Below are positions 41,535 through 50,462 of a stretch of DNA of 64,000 nucleotides, piece after piece. The first letter of the stretch is position 1. Each line of letters opens with the position of its first letter. Below the pieces are notes generated by a model. It saw nothing but the letters and a program-made list of their open reading frames with translations. It had not been told where the DNA came from and did no database searches. The position numbers and the translations under genes were made by a program. Source of the stretch: Phycicoccus sonneratiae (GTDB lineage Bacteria; Actinomycetota; Actinomycetes; Actinomycetales; Dermatophilaceae); assembly GCF_016887965.1 (NCBI RefSeq), contig NZ_JAFDVD010000016.1, forward strand, positions 62,001 to 126,000. The letters run 5' to 3'.

Positions 41535-42469
41535 CAGAAGGCCTGCACCTTCGCGAACCGGGAGTACACGATCATCCCCAGCGTGATGACCATCGTCGCC
41601 GCGAACAGCACGTACGCCACGGCCGAGCCGTACCCGAAGTTCAGCTGCTTGAAGGCCTGCTCCCACAGGTAGTAGACGATCGTCTTCGTCGACTCCACCG
41701 GCCCGCCCCGCGTCGTCGTGTAGACGAGGTCGAAGAGCTGGAGCGAGCCGATGAGCTGCCAGATCGTCGTGAAGACGGTCACCGGCGTCAGCTGGGGCAG
41801 CACGACGTGCCGGAACACCTGCCACCGGTTGGCGCCGTCGACGACCGCGGCCTCGACGAGGTCACGCGGGATGTCCTGCAGCGCAGCGAGGTACACGACG
41901 ACGGTGAAGCCGAGCGAGGCCCACAGGGACATCAGCGCGATGACCGTCATCGCCTGGTTCGGGTCCTCGAGGAAGCGTTGCGCGGGCAGCCCGACCCGCC
42001 GGAGCGCGTTGTTGACGAACCCGAACTGGGGGTCGAACAGGTAGTTGGCGAGGATGCCGGTCGCGGCGGCCGAAGCGACGAACGGCACGAAGATCGCGGT
42101 GCGGTACAGCCCGATGAACCGGATGCGCCGGTTGAGGGCCAGGGCGATGCCGAGCCCGAGGAACACCGACGTCGGGACGTAGAGCAGGGTGAAGAACAGG
42201 GTGTGGAGGGCGGCGGACGCCAGGTCGGGGTCGTCGACCATCCGCTCGTAGTTGCGGAACCCGACGCCGCGCGCCGGCGAGAAGCCGTTCCACTTCAGCT
42301 GCGCGAGGTAGAAGGCCCAGCCGGCCGGGAAGAGCGAGAGCCCGAGGATGACGAGCGTCGAGGGACCGACGAACAGCCATCCCGTCGCGGCCCGCCGGGA
42401 GGCACCGACCGCCCGCCGCCGCACGCGCGCCCCGAGGGGCCGCGTGGGGGCGGGCGCCGACGTGGTCAC
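41534..42469 (-). CDS. Sugar ABC transporter permease, MalF type
   Basis: 311 residues with six membrane segments and the EAA loop DIPRDLVEAAVVDGANRWQV. First permease of the CUT1 pair; WLFVGPSTLVILGLSLFPAG and FVPFVASAAATGILANYLFD are usual for the family. GTG start overlaps the binding-protein stop by 4 bases; its stop touches the next permease ATG. Confidence 0.94.
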   Translation of the reverse strand: MTTSAPAPTRPLGARVRRRAVGASRRAATGWLFVGPSTLVILGLSLFPAGWAFYLAQLKWNGFSPARGVGFRNYERMVDDPDLASAALHTLFFTLLYVPTSVFLGLGIALALNRRIRFIGLYRTAIFVPFVASAAATGILANYLFDPQFGFVNNALRRVGLPAQRFLEDPNQAMTVIALMSLWASLGFTVVVYLAALQDIPRDLVEAAVVDGANRWQVFRHVVLPQLTPVTVFTTIWQLIGSLQLFDLVYTTTRGGPVESTKTIVYYLWEQAFKQLNFGYGSAVAYVLFAATMVITLGMIVYSRFAKVQAF

Positions 42470-43812
42470 CGGTCGGCCAGGGCCCGGTCGGCGGCCTCGG
42501 CGGCGTCGTCGAGGGCGGGCCCCACCTCGCCCTGGCCCTGCAGCAGGCGGGACACGGCCTTGCCGTACGCGGCCGACACCTCGACGTAGCCCTCGACGGT
42601 CGGGCGCTTGTTCTTCGCGTTGTCGAGGTTCTTCGCGAGCAGCTCGTAGCCGGGCGTCACCTTCGCCTTGGCCTGGAACTCCGGCGACTCGATCTCGGAC
42701 GAGCGCAGCGGGAGGTTGCCGAACTCGACGTTCCACGTGAGGTCCTGCGCCGGGTCGGTGAGGTACTTGACGAACTGGTAGGACCAGTACGCGCGGTTGC
42801 GGTCCTGGTGGTCGAAGAGCACCCAGAGGTCCGGCCCCGACACGGTCTGGTGGTCGTCACCGGTCCCGGGCAGGAGAGTGACGTCGTAGTCGGTCTTGGC
42901 CCCGCCGACGTCGAAGAGTGCCCACGGCCCGGTGACGAGCATCGCGATGTTGTTGCTCGCGAAGAGGCCGATCGCCTTCTCCGCGGTCTGGTCGAGGTAC
43001 ACGGACTTGTCCTCGACGGCCATGTCGCGCCAGAACTGCACGGCCTCGACCCCGGCCTCGGAGTTGAAGGCGACGGTCTTCTCGTCGGGCGCGAGCACCT
43101 GTCCGCCGTTCTGCCACAGCTGGGGCCACATGGCCCACGTCGTGCCCTCGCCGCCGGTGACGTCGAAGGAGGTGCCGAAGACGTTGCGCGAGGGGTCACT
43201 GAGCTTCTTCGCCGTCGCGCGGAACTCGTCCCACGTCATCGTGTCGGTGGGGTAGGGCACCCCGGCCGCGTCGAAGAGGGTCTTGTTGTAGAAGAGGGCG
43301 AGGTTGTCGACGAGCGCCGGGATGCCGATGGTCCGTCCACCGGGACTCGCGGTCTCGCGAGCGGCCTCGGAGATCTCCTCCCACTTGACGGCCGGGTCGG
43401 CGACCTCGGCCGAGATGTCGAGCGTCTTCCCGGAGGCGCCGAGCTCGCTGGCCCACGAGCCGAACGCGTACGAGATGTCGGGGTAGGTCCCCGCCGCGAA
43501 GCCGGCGCTCAGCTTCTGGAGGAGGTCGTCGGTCGTCGCCGCGCCGGACGAGGACCGGATGGTCACGTTGGGGTGCTGCTTCGTGAAGTCCGCGACCTTC
43601 GCGTCGAGGATCTTCTGCGCGTCGGACTCCTGCCCCGTCCACCACACGAGCTCGACCGGCGCGTTGGGGTCCTCCGCGGTGAGCGGAGTCGCGGACGCCG
43701 TCGGCCCCGAGTCGGTGGGCTCCGGGTCGACGCCCGCGCACCCGGCCAGCACGACCGAGGTGAGGGCGGCGAGGGCGAGGACGGTGCGACGGGTCCTGCG
43801 GTGTCCGGTCAT
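42466..43812 (-). CDS. Sugar ABC transporter substrate-binding lipoprotein
   Basis: 448 residues. Lipoprotein signal with lipobox VVLAGC and Cys at about 25. Family-1 solute-binding fold: VELVWWTGQESDAQKILDAK, FTKQHPNVTIR, FAAGTYPDISYAFGSW and ALVDNLALFYNKTLFDAAGV. Binds the sugar outside the membrane and hands it to the two permeases behind it. Only 16 bases after the SIS gene, so the isomerase and transporter are one operon. Confidence 0.93.
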   Translation of the reverse strand: MTGHRRTRRTVLALAALTSVVLAGCAGVDPEPTDSGPTASATPLTAEDPNAPVELVWWTGQESDAQKILDAKVADFTKQHPNVTIRSSSGAATTDDLLQKLSAGFAAGTYPDISYAFGSWASELGASGKTLDISAEVADPAVKWEEISEAARETASPGGRTIGIPALVDNLALFYNKTLFDAAGVPYPTDTMTWDEFRATAKKLSDPSRNVFGTSFDVTGGEGTTWAMWPQLWQNGGQVLAPDEKTVAFNSEAGVEAVQFWRDMAVEDKSVYLDQTAEKAIGLFASNNIAMLVTGPWALFDVGGAKTDYDVTLLPGTGDDHQTVSGPDLWVLFDHQDRNRAYWSYQFVKYLTDPAQDLTWNVEFGNLPLRSSEIESPEFQAKAKVTPGYELLAKNLDNAKNKRPTVEGYVEVSAAYGKAVSRLLQGQGEVGPALDDAAEAADRALADR

Positions 43813-43828
43813 GGGTCCAGCTCCTTCG

Positions 43829-44743
43829 TCAGCCGCGCACGGCGTCGGGGGCGTCGAGGATGACGCTGCGGGTCAGGTGGCGGGGGGCGTCGGGGTCCAG
43901 TCCCCGGGCCGCCGCGAGGTCGACGGCGAGGCGCTGGGCGAGGACGAGCTCGACGAGCGGGTCGTGCACCGGCTCGCGGACGGTGGCACCGACCGCGCGG
44001 ACGTCGTCGGCGAGTCCGGCCGGGGTCGGTCCGAGGAGCCAGACGTGGCTCCGGGGACCGGCGACGGCGATCGGTCCGTGCCGGAAGTCCAGCGCCGGGT
44101 AGCTCTCGGCCCAGGCCTGGGCCGCCTCGCGGATCTTCAGGGCGGCCTCGTCGGCCAGGCCCTGGCACCAGCCGCGCCCGAGGTAGACGAAGTGCTCGAA
44201 GGAGGCGGGATCGGGCCGGTCGGCGGCGAGCGCCGCCCCGCACGCGGCCGGCAGGTGGCCGACCGACTCGCCGAACGCGGCCCGGCCGAGGAGCAGCACG
44301 CTCGTCGGGAACCGGGTCTGGACGACCGAGCGCTCGTCGGCGGCGGTCAGCGCGACGACGTCGTCGGCGAGGCCCTCGACGGGCATCCCCTCGACGGCGG
44401 TGACGGCGACGAGCCGGGTGCTGCCGCGCAGCGCCTCCATCGCCTCGAGGACCTCGGTCGTGGTCCCCGACCGGGTGATCGCGACCACCCGGTCGTAGTC
44501 GCGCGGGCCGGGCGGCAGCTCCGATCCGTAGGCCCAGTCGCTCGTGCCGAGGCCGGCCGACTCGCGCAGCACGGCGAGCGAGTGCGCGACGAACGCGGAG
44601 GTGCCGCAGCCGATGAAGAGCACGCGCTCGCCGGGGGCGGCGAGCGCCGGACCGCCGGCGTGCCTGAGCACCTCCTGCCACAGGCCGGGCTGGCTCTCGA
44701 TCTCGGCCCGGGTCAGGGCGCCGGGGGTGGGGGTGGTCGTCAT
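43829..44743 (-). CDS. SIS-domain sugar-phosphate isomerase/deaminase, AgaS-like
   Basis: 304 residues with two SIS domains: LFIGCGTSAFVAHSLAVL and ITRSGTTTEVLEAMEAL in the first, YLGRGWCQGLADEAALKIRE and SYPALDFRHGPIAVAG in the second. This build equals the isomerase half of GlmS without the amidotransferase, as in AgaS (galactosamine-6-phosphate deaminase/isomerase) and FrlB. Leads the operon with the sugar importer; divergent from the amidohydrolase gene. AgaS function is inferred from the kinase and aldolase nearby. Confidence 0.88.
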   Translation of the reverse strand: MTTTPTPGALTRAEIESQPGLWQEVLRHAGGPALAAPGERVLFIGCGTSAFVAHSLAVLRESAGLGTSDWAYGSELPPGPRDYDRVVAITRSGTTTEVLEAMEALRGSTRLVAVTAVEGMPVEGLADDVVALTAADERSVVQTRFPTSVLLLGRAAFGESVGHLPAACGAALAADRPDPASFEHFVYLGRGWCQGLADEAALKIREAAQAWAESYPALDFRHGPIAVAGPRSHVWLLGPTPAGLADDVRAVGATVREPVHDPLVELVLAQRLAVDLAAARGLDPDAPRHLTRSVILDAPDAVRG

Positions 44744-44863
44744 GTCGACCCATGGTGCTGACGCCGGACCCGGGCGGCGCGGTTCGCTCAGTCCACCTGC
44801 GCGCTCGCTCGGTGCCGTTGCGCGTTTCCGGTGCCCGGACGAACGACCCGGCACGCTGGCCGG

Positions 44864-45916
44864 GTGAGCGACCTGCCGCTGCGGGACTTCCGACCCCACG
44901 ACCGCCTGGTCCGTGGGCGCACGGTCGTGGCGCGGCCCCCCGTCCCGGCGATCGACGTGCACAACCACCTCGGCACCTGGCTCTCGCCCGACGGCAGCTG
45001 GCTCGTGCCGTCGGTCCGCGACCTCCTGGGGACGCTCGACGACCTGGGCGTCGAGCGGGTCGTCAACCTCGACGGGCGCTGGGGCGAGGAGCTCGAGGCC
45101 AACCTCAGGCGCTACGACCGCGCCCACCCCGGCCGGTTCGCGACCTTCTGCCACGTCGACTGGGGCCTCCTGCACACCGGCGACGACGGTCGGGCCCTCC
45201 TCGCGAGCCTCGACGCGTCGGTGGCCGCGGGGGCGCGGGGGCTGAAGATCTGGAAGGACCTCGGGCTGGGTGTCCGCGACGAGGCCGGCGCCCTCGTCCG
45301 CCCGGACGACGAGCGGGTCGTCCGGGTCGTGCAGCGGGCCGGCGAGCACGGCCTCCCGGTGCTCATCCACACCGCGGACCCAGTGGCCTTCTTCGACCCG
45401 CTCGACGGGACCAACGAGCGCCTGGAGGAGCTGGCCGGGCAGCCCGACTGGTGGTTCGGCGACCGCACCCGCCACCCGTCCTTCGAGGACCTGATGGGCG
45501 CCCTCGAGCGGCTCGTCGCGGCCTGCCCCGGGACGACCGTCATCGGGGCGCACGTCGGCTGCCACGCCGAGGACCTCTCGGCCGTCGGCACGATGATGGA
45601 CCGGTACCCGACCTTCCACGCCGACCTCGGCGGCCGGCTCGCGGAGATCGGGCGCCAGCCGCGGGCCTTCGCCCGGTTCGTCGCCGCCCATCCCGACCGC
45701 GTGCTCTTGGGCACCGACGCCTACCCGCCGGACCCGCAGGCCTACCGCAACCTCTACCGGTTCCTCGAGACCGACGACGAGCACTGGCCGTACGACGGCG
45801 CCGACGACGAGGCCGAGCCGGGGTCGCAGGGGCGCTGGCGGGTCTCGGGGGCCGCGCTCGACCCCGCGCTCCTCCCGGCCCTGTACCGCGACAACGCCCT
45901 GCGCCTCGGCCTCTGA
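44864..45916 (+). CDS. Amidohydrolase-2 family TIM-barrel protein
   Basis: 350 residues, GTG start. Metal site pieces of the PF04909 family: IDVHNHLGTW (HxH-like) in strand 1, a Lys in GLKIWKDLG, VLIHTADPV, VIGAHVGCHAED and the Asp of VLLGTDAYPPDP. Such enzymes hydrolyse lactones or decarboxylate/hydrolyse C-C bonds in sugar-acid or aromatic breakdown. In this sugar locus, lactonase or deacetylase action is conceivable, but the family is not the NagA deacetylase family. Confidence 0.87.
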   Translation: MSDLPLRDFRPHDRLVRGRTVVARPPVPAIDVHNHLGTWLSPDGSWLVPSVRDLLGTLDDLGVERVVNLDGRWGEELEANLRRYDRAHPGRFATFCHVDWGLLHTGDDGRALLASLDASVAAGARGLKIWKDLGLGVRDEAGALVRPDDERVVRVVQRAGEHGLPVLIHTADPVAFFDPLDGTNERLEELAGQPDWWFGDRTRHPSFEDLMGALERLVAACPGTTVIGAHVGCHAEDLSAVGTMMDRYPTFHADLGGRLAEIGRQPRAFARFVAAHPDRVLLGTDAYPPDPQAYRNLYRFLETDDEHWPYDGADDEAEPGSQGRWRVSGAALDPALLPALYRDNALRLGL

Positions 45917-45940
45917 CCCTCTCGGCGCCCGGGCCGGGAA

Positions 45941-45996
45941 CTCGCGGTGATGCGCGACGCGGGACATCCGCCGCCTCGTGCATCACCGTGACGAGA
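45941..45996. repeat. Hairpin between convergent amidohydrolase and GH4 genes
   Basis: CGGTGATGCGCGA (45945-45957) pairs with TCGTGCATCACCG (45976-45988), 12 of 13, with further outward pairing of CTC/GAG and flanking G/C runs. Lies between two stop codons and probably terminates both transcripts. Confidence 0.65.
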
Positions 45997-46008
45997 GCGG
46001 GCCCCGGG

Positions 46009-47316
46009 TCAGACGCTGACGCGGACCCTCGCCCACTCGGGAAGGAGGTCGCCGTGGGCCTCGACGAGCGCGTCGCACATCGCGAACACGTCGTCGACGG
46101 CGAGGGTGGCCGAGGTGTTCGGGTCGACGAGCACGGCCTGCCGGATCATCAGCGGGTCCTCCTCGAGGGCGGCCCGCACGGTGAGGCCGGCGACGTCGAG
46201 GAAGGCGTGGTTGAGCGCGGCGCACTGCGGCGGGAGCGACCCCATCGGCTGCGGGTGGATGCCGGCCGCGTCGACCGTGCACGGCACCTCGACGCACGCG
46301 CCCTCGGGCAGGTTGTCGACCAACCCGCGGTTCGGCACGTTGCCGTGGATGGTGACCTCCTCGCCGAGCGTCATCGCGCGGATGACCTGCGGCGCGTACT
46401 CGGCCACCTCGTCGGGCAGGTCGAGCTCGCCACCGGCGTCGAGGACCTCGCGGGTGTGCTCGTACTCGCGGACGTTGTCCTCGCTGATGCCGAGGTAGTC
46501 ACCGACCGGGATGCGCAGCCGCTCGACCTCGGCGTCGTCGTGGAGGTACCACGGCACGTACTCGCTGGAGTGCTCGCTCGTCTCGGTCGGGTACCACCCG
46601 AGCCGGCGGAACATGTCGACGCGCACGCGACGGCGCAGCTCGGGGTCGGCGGCGACGCGCTCGCGCAGCCGGGGGTAGAGGTCCTCCCCCCGGTGGCTCC
46701 ACTCGAGCAGCCACGCCTGGTGGTTGACCCCGGCCGCACGGTACGCGACCTCCTCGACGGGCACGCCGAGCAGCTCGGACAGGTCGTGCACCGTCCAGTA
46801 GACGCTGTGGCACAACCCGACCGCGCGCACCTGGGGAGCGGTCTCGGAGAGCCACCACATGTTCATCGCCATCGGGTTCGTGTAGTTGAGCAGGTGGGCC
46901 TCCGGGCAGACCCGCGTCATGTCGTCGGCGATCGCGGTGAGGACGGGGAAGGTCCGCAGCGCCCGGAACACCCCGCCGACGCCCAGGGTGTCGCCGATGG
47001 TCTGGCGCAGCCCGAAGCGCGCGGGCACCTCGAAGTCGGTGCGCGTCGCGTCGATCCCCCCGACCTGCACCATGTTGACGACGAAGTCGGCGCCGTCGAG
47101 GGCCGCGGCGCGGTCGGTCGTCGCGGTGACGACCGGCGCGGTACCGGTCCGGGCTGCGAGGTGCTCGGCGGTGCGGCGGGCGGTGTCGAGCCGGTCGGCG
47201 TCGACGTCGTGGAGGGCCACCTCGACCTCGGCGAGCTCGGGCACCCGGAGCAGGTCGTGGAGCAGCTGGCGGGTGAACACGACGCTGCCGGCGCCGACGA
47301 ACGCGATGCGGGTCAT
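46009..47316 (-). CDS. GH4-family glycosidase, alpha-galactosidase (MelA) type
   Basis: 435 residues. NAD- and Mn-dependent family 4 glycosidase: dinucleotide motif IAFVGAGSVVFTRQLLHD, NYTNPMAMNMWW, and the metal-site CHSV motif in VGLCHSVYWTVHDL; GVNHQAWLLEW follows. CHSV is the version found in alpha-galactosidases of this family, whereas alpha-glucosidases and 6-phospho-glycosidases have other residues there. So it likely removes galactose-type sugars inside the cell. Divergent from the DeoR gene. Confidence 0.9.
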   Translation of the reverse strand: MTRIAFVGAGSVVFTRQLLHDLLRVPELAEVEVALHDVDADRLDTARRTAEHLAARTGTAPVVTATTDRAAALDGADFVVNMVQVGGIDATRTDFEVPARFGLRQTIGDTLGVGGVFRALRTFPVLTAIADDMTRVCPEAHLLNYTNPMAMNMWWLSETAPQVRAVGLCHSVYWTVHDLSELLGVPVEEVAYRAAGVNHQAWLLEWSHRGEDLYPRLRERVAADPELRRRVRVDMFRRLGWYPTETSEHSSEYVPWYLHDDAEVERLRIPVGDYLGISEDNVREYEHTREVLDAGGELDLPDEVAEYAPQVIRAMTLGEEVTIHGNVPNRGLVDNLPEGACVEVPCTVDAAGIHPQPMGSLPPQCAALNHAFLDVAGLTVRAALEEDPLMIRQAVLVDPNTSATLAVDDVFAMCDALVEAHGDLLPEWARVRVSV

Positions 47317-47366
47317 GCCGGCGATCGTGCCGACCTCGGCGAGGGCCGGCACCGATCCGCACGCCC

Positions 47367-47388
47367 GTGCTGCCCGAATGCGCAGCAC
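47367..47388. promoter_or_regulatory. Candidate operator between GH4 and DeoR genes
   Basis: Perfect inverted repeat GTGCTGC (47367-47373) / GCAGCAC (47382-47388) with an 8-base centre in the 126-base divergent gap. Plausible DeoR target controlling both directions; a GTGCTG half-site also occurs at 44755 in the SIS/amidohydrolase divergent gap. Confidence 0.4.
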
Positions 47389-47442
47389 CGATGAGCGTTT
47401 GACATCCCGTTCGCGCACCACGTGCTCGACTGACGCCCGATC

Positions 47443-48252
47443 ATGGACGTCATGACCTCGCCCCCGTCGACGCCGCGCGCCCAGGTGTCCGACCGTCGCA
47501 CCTCCCGGCTCGCGGCGATCCTCGCGCTCCTCACCGAGCACGGGACCGTCTCGGTGGCCCGGCTCGCCGAGGAGCTCGACGTCTCGCAGGCCTCGCTGCG
47601 CCGCGACCTCGCCGTCCTCGAGGGCCAGGACCTGCTCAAGCGGGTGCACGGCGGCGCCACCTGCCGCGTCCTCGCCGGTGAGCTGCCGGTGCGCTACCGC
47701 GACGGCCAGCGCCGCGACGCCAAGGCCCGCATCGCCGCCGCCTGCGTCGAGGCCATCCCGCGGCGGGCGATGGCGGTCGCGATCTCTGGTGGCACGACGA
47801 CGACCGAGGTCGCCCGGCGCCTGCACGACCGTTCCGAGCTGACCGTCGTGACCAACGCGGTGAACATCGCCACCGAGCTCGCGACGAGCCCCCGGCTGCG
47901 GGTCATCATCGCCGGCGGGACGATGCGCTCGGAGAGCTACGAGGCGGTCGGCGCCTGGACCGAGCGGTTCATCGAGGGCCTGAACTTCGGCGTCACCGTC
48001 ATGGGCGTCGACGGCATCTCGGTCGCCGGCGGGCTGACCACCCACGACGCCGTCGAGGCGCGCACCGACCAGAAGATGGCCGAGCGCTCGCAGCGCCTCT
48101 TCGTCGTCGCCGACGCGAGCAAGATCGGCAAGGTCGTCCTCTCGCCGATCGTGCCGGTGTCGCGGGTCTCGATGCTCTTCACCGAGGTCGGCGCGCCGGC
48201 CGACGAGGTCGCCCGGCTGCGGGCCGCGGGCGTCGAGGTCCACCTCGTATGA
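47443..48252 (+). CDS. DeoR-family transcriptional regulator
   Basis: 269 residues (start 47443; 47452 is possible). N-terminal helix-turn-helix: RLAAILALLTEHGTVSVARL and LDVSQASLRRDLAVLEGQ, then the sugar-phosphate-binding DeoRC domain (AVAISGGTTTTEVARRL, VVTNAVNIATEL, GVDGISVAGGLTTHDA, VVADASKIGK). Members usually repress sugar operons until a phosphorylated sugar binds. Overlaps the PfkB kinase ATG by 4 bases, so it reports on that pathway. Confidence 0.93.
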   Translation: MDVMTSPPSTPRAQVSDRRTSRLAAILALLTEHGTVSVARLAEELDVSQASLRRDLAVLEGQDLLKRVHGGATCRVLAGELPVRYRDGQRRDAKARIAAACVEAIPRRAMAVAISGGTTTTEVARRLHDRSELTVVTNAVNIATELATSPRLRVIIAGGTMRSESYEAVGAWTERFIEGLNFGVTVMGVDGISVAGGLTTHDAVEARTDQKMAERSQRLFVVADASKIGKVVLSPIVPVSRVSMLFTEVGAPADEVARLRAAGVEVHLV

Positions 48253-49217
48253 CCACCGAGCCGTTCGACGTCGTCGTCCTCGGGGAGGCCAACCCGGACC
48301 TCGTGCTCCGGGGCGACGTCGTGCCGCGCTTCGGGCAGTCCGAGCAGCTCCTCGACCACGCGGACCTCGTCCTCGGGGGGTCGGGCGCCATCACCGCCCA
48401 CGCGCTGGCCCGCCTCGGGGTGCGGGTGGGCCTGATGGCCCGGGTCGGCGACGACGTGTTCGGCGCCGAGACGGTGCGGCTGCTGCGCGCGGGCGGGGTC
48501 GACTGCTCGCTCGTCGAGGTCGGGCCGGAGCCCACCGGTCTCTCGGTCGTGCTCTCCGACGGCTCGGCCCGGGCGACGCTCACCCTCGTCGGCGCGATCG
48601 ACGCGCCCGCTCCGGAGTGGCGCACCCCCGCCGACGTGCCGCCCACCCGGCACCTGCACGTCTCGTCCTTCTTCCTCCAGCGCCGCCGGGCCGCCGCCCT
48701 CCCGCGGATGCTCCCGCTCGTGCGCGCCGCCGGGGTCCGCACCTCGCTCGACACGAACCTCGACCCCGAGGGTCGCTTCCCCGGCCTCGCCGAGGTGCTG
48801 CCGCTCGTCGACCTGCTGCTCCCGAACGCCGAGGAGTGCCGAGCATCGGCCCGGGCGCTCGGCGTCGACGCCGCGGACCTCGTGGGGGCGGCGCGGGCCC
48901 TCGCCGCACGCGGCCCGACGGTCGTCGTCAAGGACGGCGCGGACGGTGCGCTGCTCGTCGGCGCCGACCGGGTGGTGCACGAGCCGGGGACGCCGGTGGA
49001 ACCCGTCGACACCACCGGTGCGGGCGACACCTTCGACGCGGCCCTCGTCGCCGCGCTGCTCGAGGGCCGCCCGGAGGCCGAGGCGCTGGCCCGGGCCTGT
49101 GCCGCCGGGGCCCTCTCGACCCGCCGCAGCGGAGGCACCGCCGGCCAGCCGACGGCCGCCGAGCTGGACGCCGCCCTCGCGCCCACCGCGACGCGCCCCG
49201 TGCCCCACCGCTCCTGA
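48249..49217 (+). CDS. PfkB-family carbohydrate kinase
   Basis: 322 residues, ribokinase fold. GGSGAITAHALARLGVRVGL-type PfkB signature 1 and the catalytic-base/anion-hole motif DTTGAGDTFDAALVA (signature 2). Phosphorylates a sugar or sugar phosphate; between a DeoR regulator and a class II aldolase, tagatose-6-phosphate or fructose-1-phosphate kinase are the best guesses. Confidence 0.92.
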   Translation: MTTEPFDVVVLGEANPDLVLRGDVVPRFGQSEQLLDHADLVLGGSGAITAHALARLGVRVGLMARVGDDVFGAETVRLLRAGGVDCSLVEVGPEPTGLSVVLSDGSARATLTLVGAIDAPAPEWRTPADVPPTRHLHVSSFFLQRRRAAALPRMLPLVRAAGVRTSLDTNLDPEGRFPGLAEVLPLVDLLLPNAEECRASARALGVDAADLVGAARALAARGPTVVVKDGADGALLVGADRVVHEPGTPVEPVDTTGAGDTFDAALVAALLEGRPEAEALARACAAGALSTRRSGGTAGQPTAAELDAALAPTATRPVPHRS

Positions 49218-49242
49218 CCGTCCGCCAGCCCGGAGGATCCCG

Positions 49243-50094
49243 ATGCCCCTCGTCCCGACCGCCGACCTCGTCGCGTCCGCCGCCTCCGCCGGGCGCGCGG
49301 TGCTCGCGTTCAACGTCGTCACCCTCGAGCAGGTCGAGGGGGTGCTGGCCGGGGCCGAGCGAGCAGGACATCCCGTCGTCCTCCAGGTGAGCGAGAACGC
49401 GGTGGCCTTCCACGGTGGGCGGGCCGGCCCGCTCGCCGCCGCCTGCCGGACGGCGGCCGAGGGCTCGACGGCCCGGGCCTCCCTGCACCTCGACCACGCG
49501 ACCGACCTCGACCTCGTCGACTCCGCTGCGGCGCACGGGTTCTCGTCGGTGATGGTCGACGCCAGCCGGTTGCCCCACGACGAGAACGTCGCCGTCACGG
49601 CCCGGGCCACCCGCGCCCTCCACGCGCAGGGGCTCTTCGTCGAGGCCGAGCTCGGCGAGGTCGGCGGCAAGGACGGCGCCCACGCGCCCGGCGTCCGCAC
49701 CGACCCCGACGAGGCCGCGGCCTTCGTCGCCGCCACCGGGGTCGACGCGCTCGCCGTCGCGGTCGGCAGCAGCCACGCGATGACCTCCCGCACCGCGCGC
49801 CTCGACCACGACCTCGTCGGCCGGCTGCACGCCGCCGTGCCCGTCCCCCTCGTCCTCCACGGCTCGAGCGGCGTCCCCGCCGACGAGCTGCGCGCCGCCG
49901 TCGCGGCCGGCATGACGAAGGTCAACGTCGGCACGCTGCTCGGCCTGGCCTTCACCGCGGCGGTCCGTAACCGGCTGGACGCCGACCCGTCGGTGACCGA
50001 CCCGAGGCGGTACCTTCGGGAGGCGCGCGAGGCCGTCGCCGACGCGGTGGCCACCACCCTCGCCGAGGTGCACGGCGCCGCCGGCGGCAGCTGA
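49243..50094 (+). CDS. Class II ketose-bisphosphate aldolase (GatY/KbaY type)
   Basis: 283 residues, zinc-dependent. VLAFNVVTLEQVEGVLAGAE, Zn/His site LHLDHATDLDLVDSAAAHG, EAELGEVGGKDG, GSSHAM, and phosphate-binding LHGSSGVPADELRAAVAAG, KVNVGT. At 283 residues it is nearer tagatose-1,6-bisphosphate aldolase than the longer Fba. Cleaves a ketose bisphosphate to glyceraldehyde-3-phosphate and DHAP, giving the last step of the sugar pathway. AGCCCGGAGGATCCC precedes the ATG. Confidence 0.92.
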   Translation: MPLVPTADLVASAASAGRAVLAFNVVTLEQVEGVLAGAERAGHPVVLQVSENAVAFHGGRAGPLAAACRTAAEGSTARASLHLDHATDLDLVDSAAAHGFSSVMVDASRLPHDENVAVTARATRALHAQGLFVEAELGEVGGKDGAHAPGVRTDPDEAAAFVAATGVDALAVAVGSSHAMTSRTARLDHDLVGRLHAAVPVPLVLHGSSGVPADELRAAVAAGMTKVNVGTLLGLAFTAAVRNRLDADPSVTDPRRYLREAREAVADAVATTLAEVHGAAGGS

Positions 50095-50121
50095 CCGCCG
50101 GCCCGCTCCCCGACTCGCACG

Positions 50122-50142
50122 GCATACCCCACAGGGGTATGC
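50122..50142 (+). promoter_or_regulatory. CsoR operator
   Basis: Perfect inverted repeat GCATACCCC (50122-50130), ACA, GGGGTATGC (50134-50142), 7 bases before the csoR ATG. This is the classic CsoR/RcnR type: an AT-flanked G-tract palindrome containing ATACCCC. It should make the csoR-copA operon copper-inducible and autoregulated. Confidence 0.85.
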
Positions 50143-50149
50143 TGCCAGG

Positions 50150-50461
50150 ATGAGTGCGACCACTCCCCCACCCCCGGTCACCCCGGGCTACTCCGACACC
50201 AAGGAGGCCCACCTCAAGCGGCTGCGTCGCATCGAGGGCCAGGTGCGGGGCATCGCGCGGATGGTCGAGGAGGACACGTACTGCATCGACGTCCTCACCC
50301 AGGTCAGCGCGGTGACGCGGGCGCTGCAGGCGGTGAGCCTCGGCCTGCTCGAGGAGCACGTCGCCCACTGCGTCGTCGACGCCGCGCGCGAGTCCGACGA
50401 GGCCGCGGCCGCCAAGGTCGACGAGGTCGTCGCCGCCGTCACCCGGCTCGTGAGGAGCTGA
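50150..50461 (+). CDS. csoR: Copper-sensing repressor
   Basis: 103 residues, all-helical tetramer. The Cu(I)-binding Cys-His-Cys set is present: Cys in DTYCIDVLTQ, His and Cys in LEEHVAHCVVDAA. KRLRRIEGQVRGIARMVEED is the DNA-binding signature. Represses at the palindrome just upstream until Cu(I) binds. Stop is 1 base from the copA GTG. Confidence 0.94.
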   Translation: MSATTPPPPVTPGYSDTKEAHLKRLRRIEGQVRGIARMVEEDTYCIDVLTQVSAVTRALQAVSLGLLEEHVAHCVVDAARESDEAAAAKVDEVVAAVTRLVRS

Positions 50462-50462
50462 G

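Noticed and set aside
44864-45916. NagA-type N-acetylgalactosamine-6-phosphate deacetylase
   Set aside because: Motifs match the amidohydrolase-2 (PF04909) family and not NagA; keeping the call general is safer.
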